From assembly GCA_002329325.1 (NCBI GenBank), contig DCTX01000051.1:1-32943 (forward strand): a stretch of 32,943 bases of DNA. Direction: 5' to 3'. Positions 21,320 to 28,784 of this stretch are shown piece by piece (position 1 is the stretch's first letter; every line of letters starts with the position of its first letter). A program made the position numbers and the translations under genes. The DNA is from Anaerolineales bacterium UBA1429 (GTDB lineage Bacteria; Chloroflexota; Anaerolineae; UBA1429). Under the pieces are notes generated by a model, which was given only the letters and a program-made list of their open reading frames with translations, did no database searches and had not been told where the DNA came from.

Positions 21320-21616
21320 TTACCAGCGGCTGGACGAGCCGCCGCGGCCACGGCTGCCCCGGTCGTCACGGGGGGCGCGAGGACGGGCCTCGGCCACGGT
21401 GATGTTGCGACCGTCCAGGGACGTGTCGTTCAGCGTCTCGATGGCCTTGCGAGCATCGGCGTCACTCGCCATCTCCACAAAGCCAAAGCCGCGCGAACGG
21501 CCGGTCTCACGGTCGGTCACCACGTCCGCCGTGGAGACCTGACCGATGGCGGCAAAGGCCTGCCGCAGGCTGGCATCGGTCGTGTCGTAGCTCAGATTCC
21601 CAACATACAACCTCAT
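21320..21616 (-). CDS. RRM-domain RNA-binding protein (cyanobacterial Rbp-like)
   Basis: A 98-residue single-RRM protein starting at 21616 (MRLYVGNLSYDTTD) after AGGAG; earlier in-frame codons lack family similarity. RNP2 is LYVGNL (3-8) and RNP1 RGFGFVEM (42-49), both complete. The C-terminus is Arg/Gly-rich (RDDRGSRGRGGSSSRW). Such glycine-rich proteins in cyanobacteria are cold-inducible and bind RNA in the cytoplasm, probably as chaperones. The leader holds a terminator-like hairpin and a second hairpin near the ribosome site, suggesting control at RNA level. It ends in a strong terminator and is monocistronic. Confidence 0.93.
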   Translation of the reverse strand: MRLYVGNLSYDTTDASLRQAFAAIGQVSTADVVTDRETGRSRGFGFVEMASDADARKAIETLNDTSLDGRNITVAEARPRAPRDDRGSRGRGGSSSRW

Positions 21617-21640
21617 GATCTCGTACTCCTCTTGATGTGT

Positions 21641-21656
21641 GGTGCAAAATCGCACC
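21641..21656 (-). promoter_or_regulatory. Small hairpin before the RRM ribosome site
   Basis: GGTGC and GCACC pair around a 6-base loop, ending about 12 bases before the AGGAG ribosome site of the RRM gene. It may affect translation start. Confidence 0.4.
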
Positions 21657-21681
21657 TGGCTTGTTCTCAGATCAGGTTGCG

Positions 21682-21723
21682 CCCAAAAAGAAAAACCCCT
21701 CCAGGAAGAGAGCCTGGCGGGGT
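21682..21723 (-). promoter_or_regulatory. Attenuator-like terminator in RRM gene leader
   Basis: On the minus strand, ACCCCGCCAGG pairs with CCTGGAGGGGT (one mismatch) around a 7-base loop, followed by TTTTTCTTTTT. It has the form of a strong intrinsic terminator, yet no minus-strand gene lies upstream within 2 kb, so it probably belongs to the RRM leader. Confidence 0.6.
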
Positions 21724-21755
21724 AAACCGATCAAGTGCTTCCGAATCCTGCAAAA

Positions 21756-21784
21756 AGTATGCCCCATATTCCCCCAGGATGCAA
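21756..21784 (-). promoter_or_regulatory. Possible promoter for the RRM gene
   Basis: On the minus strand, TTGCAT, 17 bases, CATACT. Matches to the consensus are 3 and 4 of 6. It would start a leader of about 130 bases that includes the attenuator-like hairpin. Confidence 0.35.
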
Positions 21785-21918
21785 ATCGGCCCCAATCACC
21801 TGCGGCTCGCTGCGATTCGGCGATACAGGGCCGGCCGTGCGCGGGCAAGTTGCCGCCTGAGCGTTCGCGCCTATACTGGCATCCGTCGCACCCATACCAT
21901 TCTGCGGAGCATGCCACT

Positions 21919-23025
21919 ATGCATCTCGTTCGGCACTACGTTCTGGCCCTGGCGTTCCTGCTCGTCCTGCTGGCCGCGCCCCTGAGCGTCCTGGCCGATT
22001 GCCCCGGCAACTTGCTCGTGAACCCCGGCTTTGAGGATGGCAAGTACAAGGGGGAACAGGTGGGCACCAGCCTCTCCTCCTGGCTTTCCGTGAACTGGCT
22101 GCCCTGGGCGATCCTGGGCGACCAGCAGATCAACCGCGAGATCGAGTTCTTTGTGGTGGATAGCCAGATCCTGCAAGAGGGGACCTATCGCGTCCACCAG
22201 GGCCGCTATGCGCAAAAGTTCTTTAGCGCGTATTCCACCCATCACGCCGGCTTTTACCAGCGGGTGCCCGTCACGCCGGGCGTCCGCGTGACCTTTAGCA
22301 TCTGGGTGCAGATCGCCACCGGCCAGGTGGAGCAGTGGAACGGCATCCTGCCCCTCTCGGATCTCAACGAGCCGGGCAACTATCGCGTGTGGGCCGGCAT
22401 TGACCCCTATGGCGATACGCCCCCCGGTTTCGGCGCGCCGCCCTCCGCCAACACCGTCTGGTCGGCTCCGGTGATCGATCGCGAGACGCGCATGCTGGAT
22501 GACCAGGGTCACCCCATTGATGGGTGGGTCAAGCTCACCGTCTCGACCATAGCCCAGAGCAACTATGTCACGGTCTTTACCAAGGGGCAGCCCGAGTTCC
22601 CGGTCAAGAACAACAGCTCCTTCTGGGACGACGCCTGCCTGGTGGCCTCGGCGCCGCCCACGGCCACGCCGGCGCCCACCAATACGCCCAGCCCCACGCC
22701 CGAGGCCACGAGCACGCCCCTGCCCTCGGCCACGCCCACGGCGACCGCCACGCCCACCGCTACGGCCACGCCGACGGCATCGCCCACGCCCTCTCCAACG
22801 GAGACAGCGACCGCGACGCCGACGCCCCTCCCCACGGAGACCCTCGCGCCCACGGCGACGCCGGAGCCCACCGCGACCCCGCTGCCCCCCGTCGAGGAGG
22901 TGGAGCCCGCTGCCACGGGAGGCAGCGATCTGGCGCTCTACCTGGCCGGAGGCGGCGCGGCCCTGATCGCCTTTGCCGGCGGTTGGCTCTTGCGCGGACG
23001 CCGACGCGGGCGCGCCGACCGCTAG
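21919..23025 (+). CDS. Secreted, membrane-anchored protein with Thr/Pro stalk
   Basis: A 368-residue protein starting at 21919 (MHLVRHYVLALAFLLVLLAAP) with a signal peptide ending near SVLA-DC. The mature domain (about 27-245) begins NLLVNPGFEDGKYKG, the start of many carbohydrate-binding-like beta-sandwich modules; it continues with FYQRVPVTPGVRVTFSIWVQ. A long low-complexity stalk of Ala-Thr-Pro repeats spans about residues 245-330. A final hydrophobic helix (LALYLAGGGAALIAFAGGWLL) with basic tail RGRRRGRADR anchors it in the membrane; there is no LPXTG. Ligand unknown; proximity to a GH3 glycosidase hints at glycan binding. Confidence 0.8.
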   Translation: MHLVRHYVLALAFLLVLLAAPLSVLADCPGNLLVNPGFEDGKYKGEQVGTSLSSWLSVNWLPWAILGDQQINREIEFFVVDSQILQEGTYRVHQGRYAQKFFSAYSTHHAGFYQRVPVTPGVRVTFSIWVQIATGQVEQWNGILPLSDLNEPGNYRVWAGIDPYGDTPPGFGAPPSANTVWSAPVIDRETRMLDDQGHPIDGWVKLTVSTIAQSNYVTVFTKGQPEFPVKNNSSFWDDACLVASAPPTATPAPTNTPSPTPEATSTPLPSATPTATATPTATATPTASPTPSPTETATATPTPLPTETLAPTATPEPTATPLPPVEEVEPAATGGSDLALYLAGGGAALIAFAGGWLLRGRRRGRADR

Positions 23026-23058
23026 CGCCCTACTCCCTACCCACTTGGGCCCGTTTGC

Positions 23059-23087
23059 TTGACAGGCGGGCCCCCCCTCTCTATCCT
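23059..23087 (+). promoter_or_regulatory. Sigma70-type promoter of the GH3 gene
   Basis: TTGACA (23059-23064), 17 bases, TATCCT (23082-23087). The -35 is a perfect match, the -10 four of six. The gene start is 55 bases downstream. Confidence 0.7.
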
Positions 23088-23114
23088 TTAGCCGACTGAT
23101 GATTGGTCGGCTAA
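23088..23114. promoter_or_regulatory. 27-bp palindromic operator at the GH3 start site
   Basis: TTAGCCGAC, 9 bases, GTCGGCTAA: a perfect 9-bp dyad immediately after the -10 box, covering the predicted start of transcription. Placement and symmetry fit a repressor operator, for example of the TetR or LacI class; an mRNA 5' hairpin is the alternative. Confidence 0.6.
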
Positions 23115-23142
23115 CTGTATTTTCAGCAGGAAAGGATCTACC

Positions 23143-25449
23143 ATGTCTGCAGATGCATCCTCTCTCTATCGCGATGCCGCCCAGCCCATCCAGGCCCGCG
23201 TGGAAGACCTGTTGGCGCGCATGACCCTGGAGGAGAAGGCAGCCCAGACCGTCACCTTCCGCGTGGGCGGCTTGGGGGGTGGCCTGCTGGAGCGCGTGCC
23301 CCGCGAGGAGATGCGCTCCTTCATGGTCCGCATGGGCGCCGCCGCCGACATAGACTTTTCGGCGATGGCGGAGAGGCCCGAGCGCATCTCTTATGTCAAT
23401 GAGGATGGCGACCTGGATCTCGAGCGGGCCACCGCCTACCTCAAGAGCTCGCCCGGCGGCTTTTCGTCCGGGGCCGTCTCCTCCAGCCCGCGCAAGAACG
23501 CCCAGATCGCCAACGCCCTCCAGCGCATCGCTGCCGAGGAGACCCGCCTGGGCATCCCCTACCTCCTGGTCGGCGAGGGGCTGCACGGCCATGTGGCCGC
23601 CGGCGCCACCATCTTTCCCCAGGCCATCGGCATGGCCAGCACCTGGGATCCCGACCTGATCGGCCGGATCGGCCGCGTCATCGGCACCGAGGCCCGCGCC
23701 GTCGGCACCCACGAGCTGTTCGCCCCCGTCCTGGACCTGGGCCGCGACCCCCGCTGGGGCCGCACCGAGGAGACCTATGGCGAGGATCCCCACCTGGCCG
23801 CCCGCATGGGCGTGGCCATGGTCAAGGGCATGCAGGGCGCCCGGCTCTCCGATCCCGACGCCGTGAGCTGCGGCGGCAAGCACTTTGGCGGCCATGGCGA
23901 GCCCCTGGGCGGCCGGGATAGCAACATGGAGGGTATCACCGAGCGCGACCTGCGCGAGATCCACCTGCGCACCTTTGAGGCCGCGGTCAAAGAGGCGGGC
24001 GCCCGCTGCATCATGGCGGCCTATCATGCCCTGGACGGGGTGCCCTGCCACGCCAACCGCTGGCTGCTCACCGAGGTGCTGCGCCAGGAGTGGGGCTTTC
24101 TAGGGCACGTGGTCTCCGATGCCGGCGGCGTCGAGGGGCTACACAACAAGCACCGCGTGGCCGCCGACTTTTACGAGGCCGCCAAGCTGACGCTGGAGGC
24201 CGGGCTGGACGCCTTTCTCGCCATGGGCACCGATTTTGCCTCGATCCTCGTCGATCTGGTGCGGCAGGGGCGGATGGCGGAGAGCACCCTGAACCAGGCG
24301 GTGCGCTGGATCCTGCGCCTCAAGTTCGAGCTGGGCTTGTTCGATGATCCCTATGTGGATCCCGACCGCGCCGAGGCCATCTGCAATGCGCCCGAGCACC
24401 GCGCCCTGGCGCTCCAGGCCGCCCGCGAGAGCATCGTGCTGCTCAAGAACGAGGGCAACCTGTTGCCCCTGAGCCGCGACGTGCGCTCCATCCTGGTGGC
24501 GGGCCCCAATGCCGATAGCCCCTGGAATCAGCTCGGCGACTATTCGGGCGAGGCGCCGGTGGTCACCGTGCTCGAGGGCGTTCGCAACAAGGTGGGCGCG
24601 TCGGCCCAGGTGCGCTACGCCCGGGGCTGCGGCATCAAGGATGGCGCCACCGATGGCATCGCCGAGGCGGTCGCGGCGGCCCAAGAGAGCGACCTGGCCA
24701 TCCTGGTGTTGGGTGAATCTTCGTGGACCGAGGGCATGACCGGCGGCGAGGGCAACGACCGCGCCGAGCTGGATCTGCCCGGCGCCCAGCAGCAGTTGCT
24801 GGAGGCCGTGTGCGCCACCGGCACCCCCGTCGTGCTGGTGCTCATCAACGGCCGCCCCTTGACCATCAACTGGGCCGCCGAGCACGTCCCCGCCATCCTG
24901 GAGGCCTGGTATCCCGGCCAGGAGGGCGGCACCGCCATCGCCGATGTGCTCTGGGGCGACTATAGCCCCGGCGGCAAGCTGCCCATCACCTTCCCCCGGA
25001 CGGTGGGCCAGTTGCCGCTCTACTACAACTACAAGCCGACGGGCCGCGCCTATGACTATGTGCTCACCGAGTTCGCGCCGCTGTTCCCCTTTGGCTACGG
25101 CCTCAGCTACACCCAGTTCGCCTATCGCGATCTGACCATCGAGCCGGAGGCCATCGCGCCCGCGGGCCAGGTGCGCGTGAGCGTCACGGTGCAGAACGTG
25201 GGCGACCGGGCGGGCGACGAGGTGGTGCAGCTCTACATCAACGACGTGATCAGCAGCGTGGTGACCCCCGTCATCGAGCTCAAGGGGTTTCAGCGGATCC
25301 ACCTGGAGCCAGGCGAGAGCCGCACCGTCCGGTTCGTGCTGGGGCCCAAGGAGTTGGCTCTGCTGGACCGCCACCTGGAGCCGGTGGTGGAACCGGGCGA
25401 GTTCGAGGTCATGGTTGGCGGGCTCAAGGGCGCGTTCCGCGTGATCTAG
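23143..25449 (+). CDS. Glycoside hydrolase family 3 beta-glucosidase-type enzyme
   Basis: A 768-residue enzyme with AAAGGA before the ATG. The N-terminal TIM-like barrel has PVLDLGRDPRWGRTEETYGEDP, KHFGGHG and the nucleophile D326 in GHVVSDAGG. The second alpha/beta domain carries VLLKNEGNLLPL and GESSWTEGMTGGEGNDRAELDLPGAQ, where the acid/base Glu probably lies. The C-terminus (about 660-768) is a fibronectin III-like domain (VSVTVQNVGDRAGDEVVQLYI). No signal peptide, so it is likely cytoplasmic and acts on imported beta-linked oligosaccharides. The specific sugar is not clear. A promoter with a dyad operator precedes it. Confidence 0.93.
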   Translation: MSADASSLYRDAAQPIQARVEDLLARMTLEEKAAQTVTFRVGGLGGGLLERVPREEMRSFMVRMGAAADIDFSAMAERPERISYVNEDGDLDLERATAYLKSSPGGFSSGAVSSSPRKNAQIANALQRIAAEETRLGIPYLLVGEGLHGHVAAGATIFPQAIGMASTWDPDLIGRIGRVIGTEARAVGTHELFAPVLDLGRDPRWGRTEETYGEDPHLAARMGVAMVKGMQGARLSDPDAVSCGGKHFGGHGEPLGGRDSNMEGITERDLREIHLRTFEAAVKEAGARCIMAAYHALDGVPCHANRWLLTEVLRQEWGFLGHVVSDAGGVEGLHNKHRVAADFYEAAKLTLEAGLDAFLAMGTDFASILVDLVRQGRMAESTLNQAVRWILRLKFELGLFDDPYVDPDRAEAICNAPEHRALALQAARESIVLLKNEGNLLPLSRDVRSILVAGPNADSPWNQLGDYSGEAPVVTVLEGVRNKVGASAQVRYARGCGIKDGATDGIAEAVAAAQESDLAILVLGESSWTEGMTGGEGNDRAELDLPGAQQQLLEAVCATGTPVVLVLINGRPLTINWAAEHVPAILEAWYPGQEGGTAIADVLWGDYSPGGKLPITFPRTVGQLPLYYNYKPTGRAYDYVLTEFAPLFPFGYGLSYTQFAYRDLTIEPEAIAPAGQVRVSVTVQNVGDRAGDEVVQLYINDVISSVVTPVIELKGFQRIHLEPGESRTVRFVLGPKELALLDRHLEPVVEPGEFEVMVGGLKGAFRVI

Positions 25450-25460
25450 GGCAACAGCCT

Positions 25461-25846
25461 TCGCCCTCACCCCCAAGGGCGTGACGCGCAACGACCGCGT
25501 CTGCGCCCCCTCTCCCACTGTGTGGGAGAGGGGGAAGCATTGCTCGCCATGGGCGGGCAACGCCGGGGTGAGGGCCATTGCTGCATCCCCCATGTCGCCC
25601 TCACCTCCAAGGGCGTGAAGCGCAACGAACGCGTCTGCGCCCCCTCTCCCACTGTGTGGGAGAGGGGGAACCGTTGCTCGCCTTGGGCGGGCATCGCGGG
25701 GGTGAGGGCGATTCCTGCATCCCCCATGTCGCCCTCACCTCCAAGGGCGTGAAGCGCAACGAACGTGTCTGCACCCCCTCTCCCACTGTGTGGGAGAGGG
25801 GGAAGCGTTGCTCACCTCGGGCGGGCAACGACGCGGTGAAGGCGAG
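25461..25846. repeat. Three tandem 134-bp palindromic repeats
   Basis: Copies begin at 25461, 25595 and 25729, an exact 134-base period. Each has a 13-bp perfect inner stem (CCCCCTCTCCCAC-tgt-GTGGGAGAGGGGG, first at 25506-25534). Outer arms TCGCCCTCACC and GGTGAGGGCGA are perfect in copy 2 and slightly decayed in copies 1 and 3. It fills the gap between the GH3 gene and the metal transporter promoter. It resembles REP/MITE-like intergenic palindromes, which can also act as transcription ends. Confidence 0.85.
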
Positions 25847-25852
25847 CGCCTC

Positions 25853-25881
25853 TTGACACAGCGCCCCCTGGATGCTAGTAT
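25853..25881 (+). promoter_or_regulatory. Sigma70-type promoter of the metal ABC transporter operon
   Basis: TTGACA (25853-25858), 17 bases, TAGTAT (25876-25881). The -35 is perfect and the -10 four of six. It lies just after the palindromic repeats. Confidence 0.7.
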
Positions 25882-25888
25882 TCGCTTT

Positions 25889-25907
25889 ACTGAGAACGGT
25901 TTGCAGT
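25889..25907. promoter_or_regulatory. Imperfect dyad after metal-operon promoter, possible Fur/Zur-type operator
   Basis: ACTGAGAAC-g-GTTTGCAGT matches at 7 of 9 paired positions; its centre TGAGAAC-g-GTTTGCA has the 7-1-7 form of Fur-family sites. It sits at about +1 to +19, where a metal-bound repressor would block transcription. Inference from position and shape only. Confidence 0.45.
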
Positions 25908-25932
25908 TAGTTGGCCACGCCTGGGAGATGCC

Positions 25933-26862
25933 ATGACGCCGTCACGGCGAAACGCCCTTGCCTACCTCGTGCTCGTCGCCTGCGCAACCGTCGCGGCGCT
26001 GCTGGCCGCCTGCAGCGCGCCCGCTGCCCCGGCAGAGACCGACGCCTCTCTCCATGTGACCGTGAGCATCGCACCGCAGGAGTACTTTGTGCGGCGCATC
26101 GCCGGCGACCTGGTGAGCGTCACCGTCATGGTGCCGCCGGGCGCCGACCCGCACACCTACGAGCCCCTTCCCGAGCAGATGCGCGCCTTGGCCCGCAGCG
26201 ATGCCTACCTGCTGATCGGCGTCGGCTTTGAGTACGTCTGGATGGACCGCATCCGCGACGCCAATCCCAACATGCGCATGGTGGATACCGCCCAGGGCGT
26301 TCAGCGCCAGCCCATCGCGGCCCATGGCCACGATGACAAGGAGGAGGCCCATGCGGGCGAAGACGATCCCCGCGTCCTCGACCCGCACATCTGGCTCTCG
26401 CCTCGCCTGGTCAAGAAGCAGGCCCAGGCCATCTATCACGCCCTGGCCGAGCTGGACCCGGCCCACGAGGCCGAATATGCCAACAACTTGATGGCGTTCG
26501 AGCTCGACATCGAAACGCTGGATACCGAGATCCGCAACATGCTGGCGAATGTCGCCAACCGCCAGTTCATCGTCTTTCACCCCTCGTGGGGCTACTTTGC
26601 CTCCGACTATCGGCTGGAGCAGATCCCTGTCGAGATCGAGGGGCAGGAGCCCAGCGCCGCCGACCTGGCCCGGCTCATCACCCTGGCGCGAGAGCAGGAT
26701 ATCCGCGTGATCCTAGCGCAGCCCGAGTTCAGCACCCAGGCCGCCCAGACCATCGCCCAGGAGATCGGCGGGCGGGTGGAGCTGATCAGCCCGCTGGCCC
26801 CCGATTGGCTGGAGAACATGCGCCGTGTGGCGCGCACCTTTGCCGAGGTGCTGAGCGAGTAG
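25933..26862 (+). CDS. Zinc/manganese ABC transporter substrate-binding lipoprotein (ZnuA-like)
   Basis: A 309-residue binding protein of cluster A-I. The lipobox LAAC puts the lipidated Cys at 27. Candidate metal ligands are H74 (GADPHTYEP), H152 (DPHIW), H216 (FHPSWGYF) and E265 (QPEFST), as in ZnuA/MntC. A short His/Asp/Glu loop (AHGHDDKEEAHAGEDD, 130-145) between the first two favours zinc. It captures the metal outside the membrane and passes it to the permease encoded downstream. GGGAG stands before the ATG. First gene of a three-gene operon behind a promoter and a possible metal-repressor site. Confidence 0.92.
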   Translation: MTPSRRNALAYLVLVACATVAALLAACSAPAAPAETDASLHVTVSIAPQEYFVRRIAGDLVSVTVMVPPGADPHTYEPLPEQMRALARSDAYLLIGVGFEYVWMDRIRDANPNMRMVDTAQGVQRQPIAAHGHDDKEEAHAGEDDPRVLDPHIWLSPRLVKKQAQAIYHALAELDPAHEAEYANNLMAFELDIETLDTEIRNMLANVANRQFIVFHPSWGYFASDYRLEQIPVEIEGQEPSAADLARLITLAREQDIRVILAQPEFSTQAAQTIAQEIGGRVELISPLAPDWLENMRRVARTFAEVLSE

Positions 26863-26921
26863 GCGGCCTTCGGCCCGAGCGCTTCTCTATCCGAGTCCTT
26901 GTACACGTGCAGGAGTTACCC

Positions 26922-27713
26922 ATGAGCCAGCCAACCGCCCCAACGCCGGTCATCTCTCTCCGCAACGTGTGGGCCGCCTACGACCAGGGCAACGTGCTGG
27001 AAGGCATCGATCTGGACGTCTATGACCGCCAGTTCGTCGCCCTCATCGGCCCCAACGGCGGCGGCAAGACCACCATCATCAAGTTGCTCCTGGGCCTGCT
27101 GACGCCCACCCGGGGCCAGGTGCGCGTCCTGGGCCAGCCTGTGGAGCGCGTCCGCCCCCAGGTCGGCTATGTCCCCCAGGAGATCCGCTTCGACCACGAT
27201 TTCCCCGTGAGCGCCTGGGATGTGGCCCGCATGGGCCGCCTGGGGCGGCGCGGCCTGCTGCGCCCCTACCGCGCCCAGGATGACGCCATCGTGGAGGAAG
27301 CCATGCGGCGCGCCGACGTGCTGCACCTGCGCCACCGCGCCATCGGCGAGCTCTCCGGCGGCGAGCGCCAACGCGTCTACATCGCCCGCGCCCTGGCCGT
27401 GGAGCCGCGCATCCTGCTGCTGGACGAGCCCCTCTCCAATGTGGACCCGGAGGCCCGGGCGGGGATCCAGGCCCTGCTGCCCGCCCTCAGCCGCCAGATG
27501 GCCATTGTGATGAGCTCCCACGATGTGGGGGCCATCCTGCCCCATGTGCACAGAGTCGGCTACCTGCAGCGGCGTTTGCTGTACTATGGCGCGCCCCAAC
27601 AGGCCCCCGAGGCGATCCGTCACACCTTCCGCTGCCCCGTGGATATGGATTGCGAGCACTGCCCCTGCCCCGTCTGCGCGGAGCAGGAAGCGGTGCGGGA
27701 GGCCCTGGTATGA
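26922..27713 (+). CDS. Zinc/manganese ABC transporter ATPase with Cys-rich tail (ZnuC-like)
   Basis: A 263-residue ATPase starting at 26922 (MSQPTAPTPVISLRNV) after AGGAG. Walker A GPNGGGKT (43-50), signature LSGGERQR (from 144), Walker B ILLLDEP (164-170) and the H-loop SSHD are complete. It energises the permease. The last 30 residues hold five cysteines (CPVDMDCEHCPCPVC), which could bind metal or an iron-sulfur centre and sense intracellular supply; this is inference. Its stop overlaps the permease start (ATGA). Confidence 0.92.
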   Translation: MSQPTAPTPVISLRNVWAAYDQGNVLEGIDLDVYDRQFVALIGPNGGGKTTIIKLLLGLLTPTRGQVRVLGQPVERVRPQVGYVPQEIRFDHDFPVSAWDVARMGRLGRRGLLRPYRAQDDAIVEEAMRRADVLHLRHRAIGELSGGERQRVYIARALAVEPRILLLDEPLSNVDPEARAGIQALLPALSRQMAIVMSSHDVGAILPHVHRVGYLQRRLLYYGAPQQAPEAIRHTFRCPVDMDCEHCPCPVCAEQEAVREALV

Positions 27714-28543
27714 TCGAGGCGCTGCAGTTTGGCTTTATGCGCAACGCCCTGCTGGCGGGGCTGCTGGTGAGCGTCGCCTGCGGCATCGTGGGGACGCTGG
27801 TGGTGATGCGGCGCATCGTCTTTCTCAGCGGCGGCATCGCCCACGCCGCCTATGGCGGCATCGGCCTGGGGTTCTTCCTGGGCATCGACCCGCTGCTGGG
27901 CGCCATCGGCTTCTCGCTGCTGGCGGCCCTGGGCATGGGCCTGGTGGAGCTGCGGGCCCGCCAGCGCGCCGATACCGTCATCGGCGCCATGTGGGCCATC
28001 GGCATGGCCAGCGGCATCATCCTGCTGGACCTGACCTCGGGCTACAAGGCCGACCTGATGAGCTACCTCTTTGGCAGCATCCTGGCGGTGCCGGGCCGCT
28101 ACCTCTGGTGGATGTTGGGGCTGGATGTCCTGATCGCCGTGCTGGTGATGCTATTCTTCAAAGAGCTGCTGGCCACATCCTACGACGAGACCTTTGCCAT
28201 CACCCGCAACATACCGGTGGAGGCCATCCACCTGGCGATGGTCGGCCTGATCGCCCTGGCCGTGGTGATGATGATGCGCGTGGTGGGCCTGATCATGGTC
28301 ATCGCCCTCCTCACCATGCCGGCGGCCATCGCCGTGCAGTGGGTCCGCAACGTCAAGTGGGCCATGCTGCTGGCCGCCGTGCTCAGCGCCCTCTTTGTGC
28401 TGGCGGGGCTATGGCTCTCCTACAGCCTCAACCTCACCTCGGGCGCCACCATCATCCTGGTCGCCGGGGTGAGCTATCTGCTGAGCCTGGCGCTGTCGCG
28501 GCTGCGCCGCGCTCCGGCGCCCAGCGAGGAGGTCGCCGCCTAG
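27710..28543 (+). CDS. Zinc/manganese ABC transporter permease (ABC-3 family)
   Basis: A 277-residue integral membrane protein starting at 27710 (MIEALQFGFMRNALLAG), overlapping the ATPase stop by four bases. About eight hydrophobic helices, the ABC-3 pattern. The opening VACGIVGTLVVMRRIVFLSGGIAHAAYGGIGLG is very characteristic of ZnuB/MntB-type permeases, as is the GLIMVIALLTMPAAIA region. It forms the channel for metal import with the preceding two proteins. The operon ends at a strong intrinsic terminator 132 bases downstream. Confidence 0.93.
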   Translation: MIEALQFGFMRNALLAGLLVSVACGIVGTLVVMRRIVFLSGGIAHAAYGGIGLGFFLGIDPLLGAIGFSLLAALGMGLVELRARQRADTVIGAMWAIGMASGIILLDLTSGYKADLMSYLFGSILAVPGRYLWWMLGLDVLIAVLVMLFFKELLATSYDETFAITRNIPVEAIHLAMVGLIALAVVMMMRVVGLIMVIALLTMPAAIAVQWVRNVKWAMLLAAVLSALFVLAGLWLSYSLNLTSGATIILVAGVSYLLSLALSRLRRAPAPSEEVAA

Positions 28544-28674
28544 CTCGTGGCCAAGGCTGCGCGCGACGGGGCGCCGGCCCCCTGCGAGGGGGGTGGCGCC
28601 CTCTTGGCATCTTTGACGCGGCGCGCCCCCACAGGCCACAGGCCGCGCAAGCCCCCTGATCTCTGGCACAGAGA

Positions 28675-28710
28675 AACGGTGCGCCCCCCAAGGGAGCGCA
28701 CCGTTCTTTT
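28675..28710 (+). terminator. Intrinsic terminator of metal transporter operon
   Basis: AACGGTGCGC and GCGCACCGTT form a perfect 10-bp stem with an 11-base loop, followed by CTTTT. Confidence 0.75.
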
Positions 28711-28729
28711 GCTGTCAGGTTCCCTCTAC

Positions 28730-28772
28730 GAGGGGGCCTGCCCGTACCCCGGGCGTGGGGCAGGCTCCCCTC
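28730..28772 (-). terminator. Long hairpin at the end of the surface-protein gene
   Basis: GAGGGGGCCTGCCC pairs with GGGCAGGCTCCCCTC (one bulge) around a 14-base GC-rich loop, 12 bases past the surface-protein stop. No T run; it may be a convergent or Rho-linked end. Confidence 0.5.
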
Positions 28773-28784
28773 GCAGGTTCGCGG

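Noticed and set aside
21871..24051. 726-residue minus-strand open frame
   Set aside because: Antisense to the Thr/Pro-stalk protein and the GH3 gene; low-complexity Gly/Arg sequence and no domain.
24139..25593. 484-residue minus-strand open frame
   Set aside because: Antisense to GH3 catalytic and fibronectin-like regions that show conserved motifs.
25461..25846. CRISPR array
   Set aside because: Only three units of 134 bases, nearly identical throughout with no unique spacers, and no cas gene nearby.
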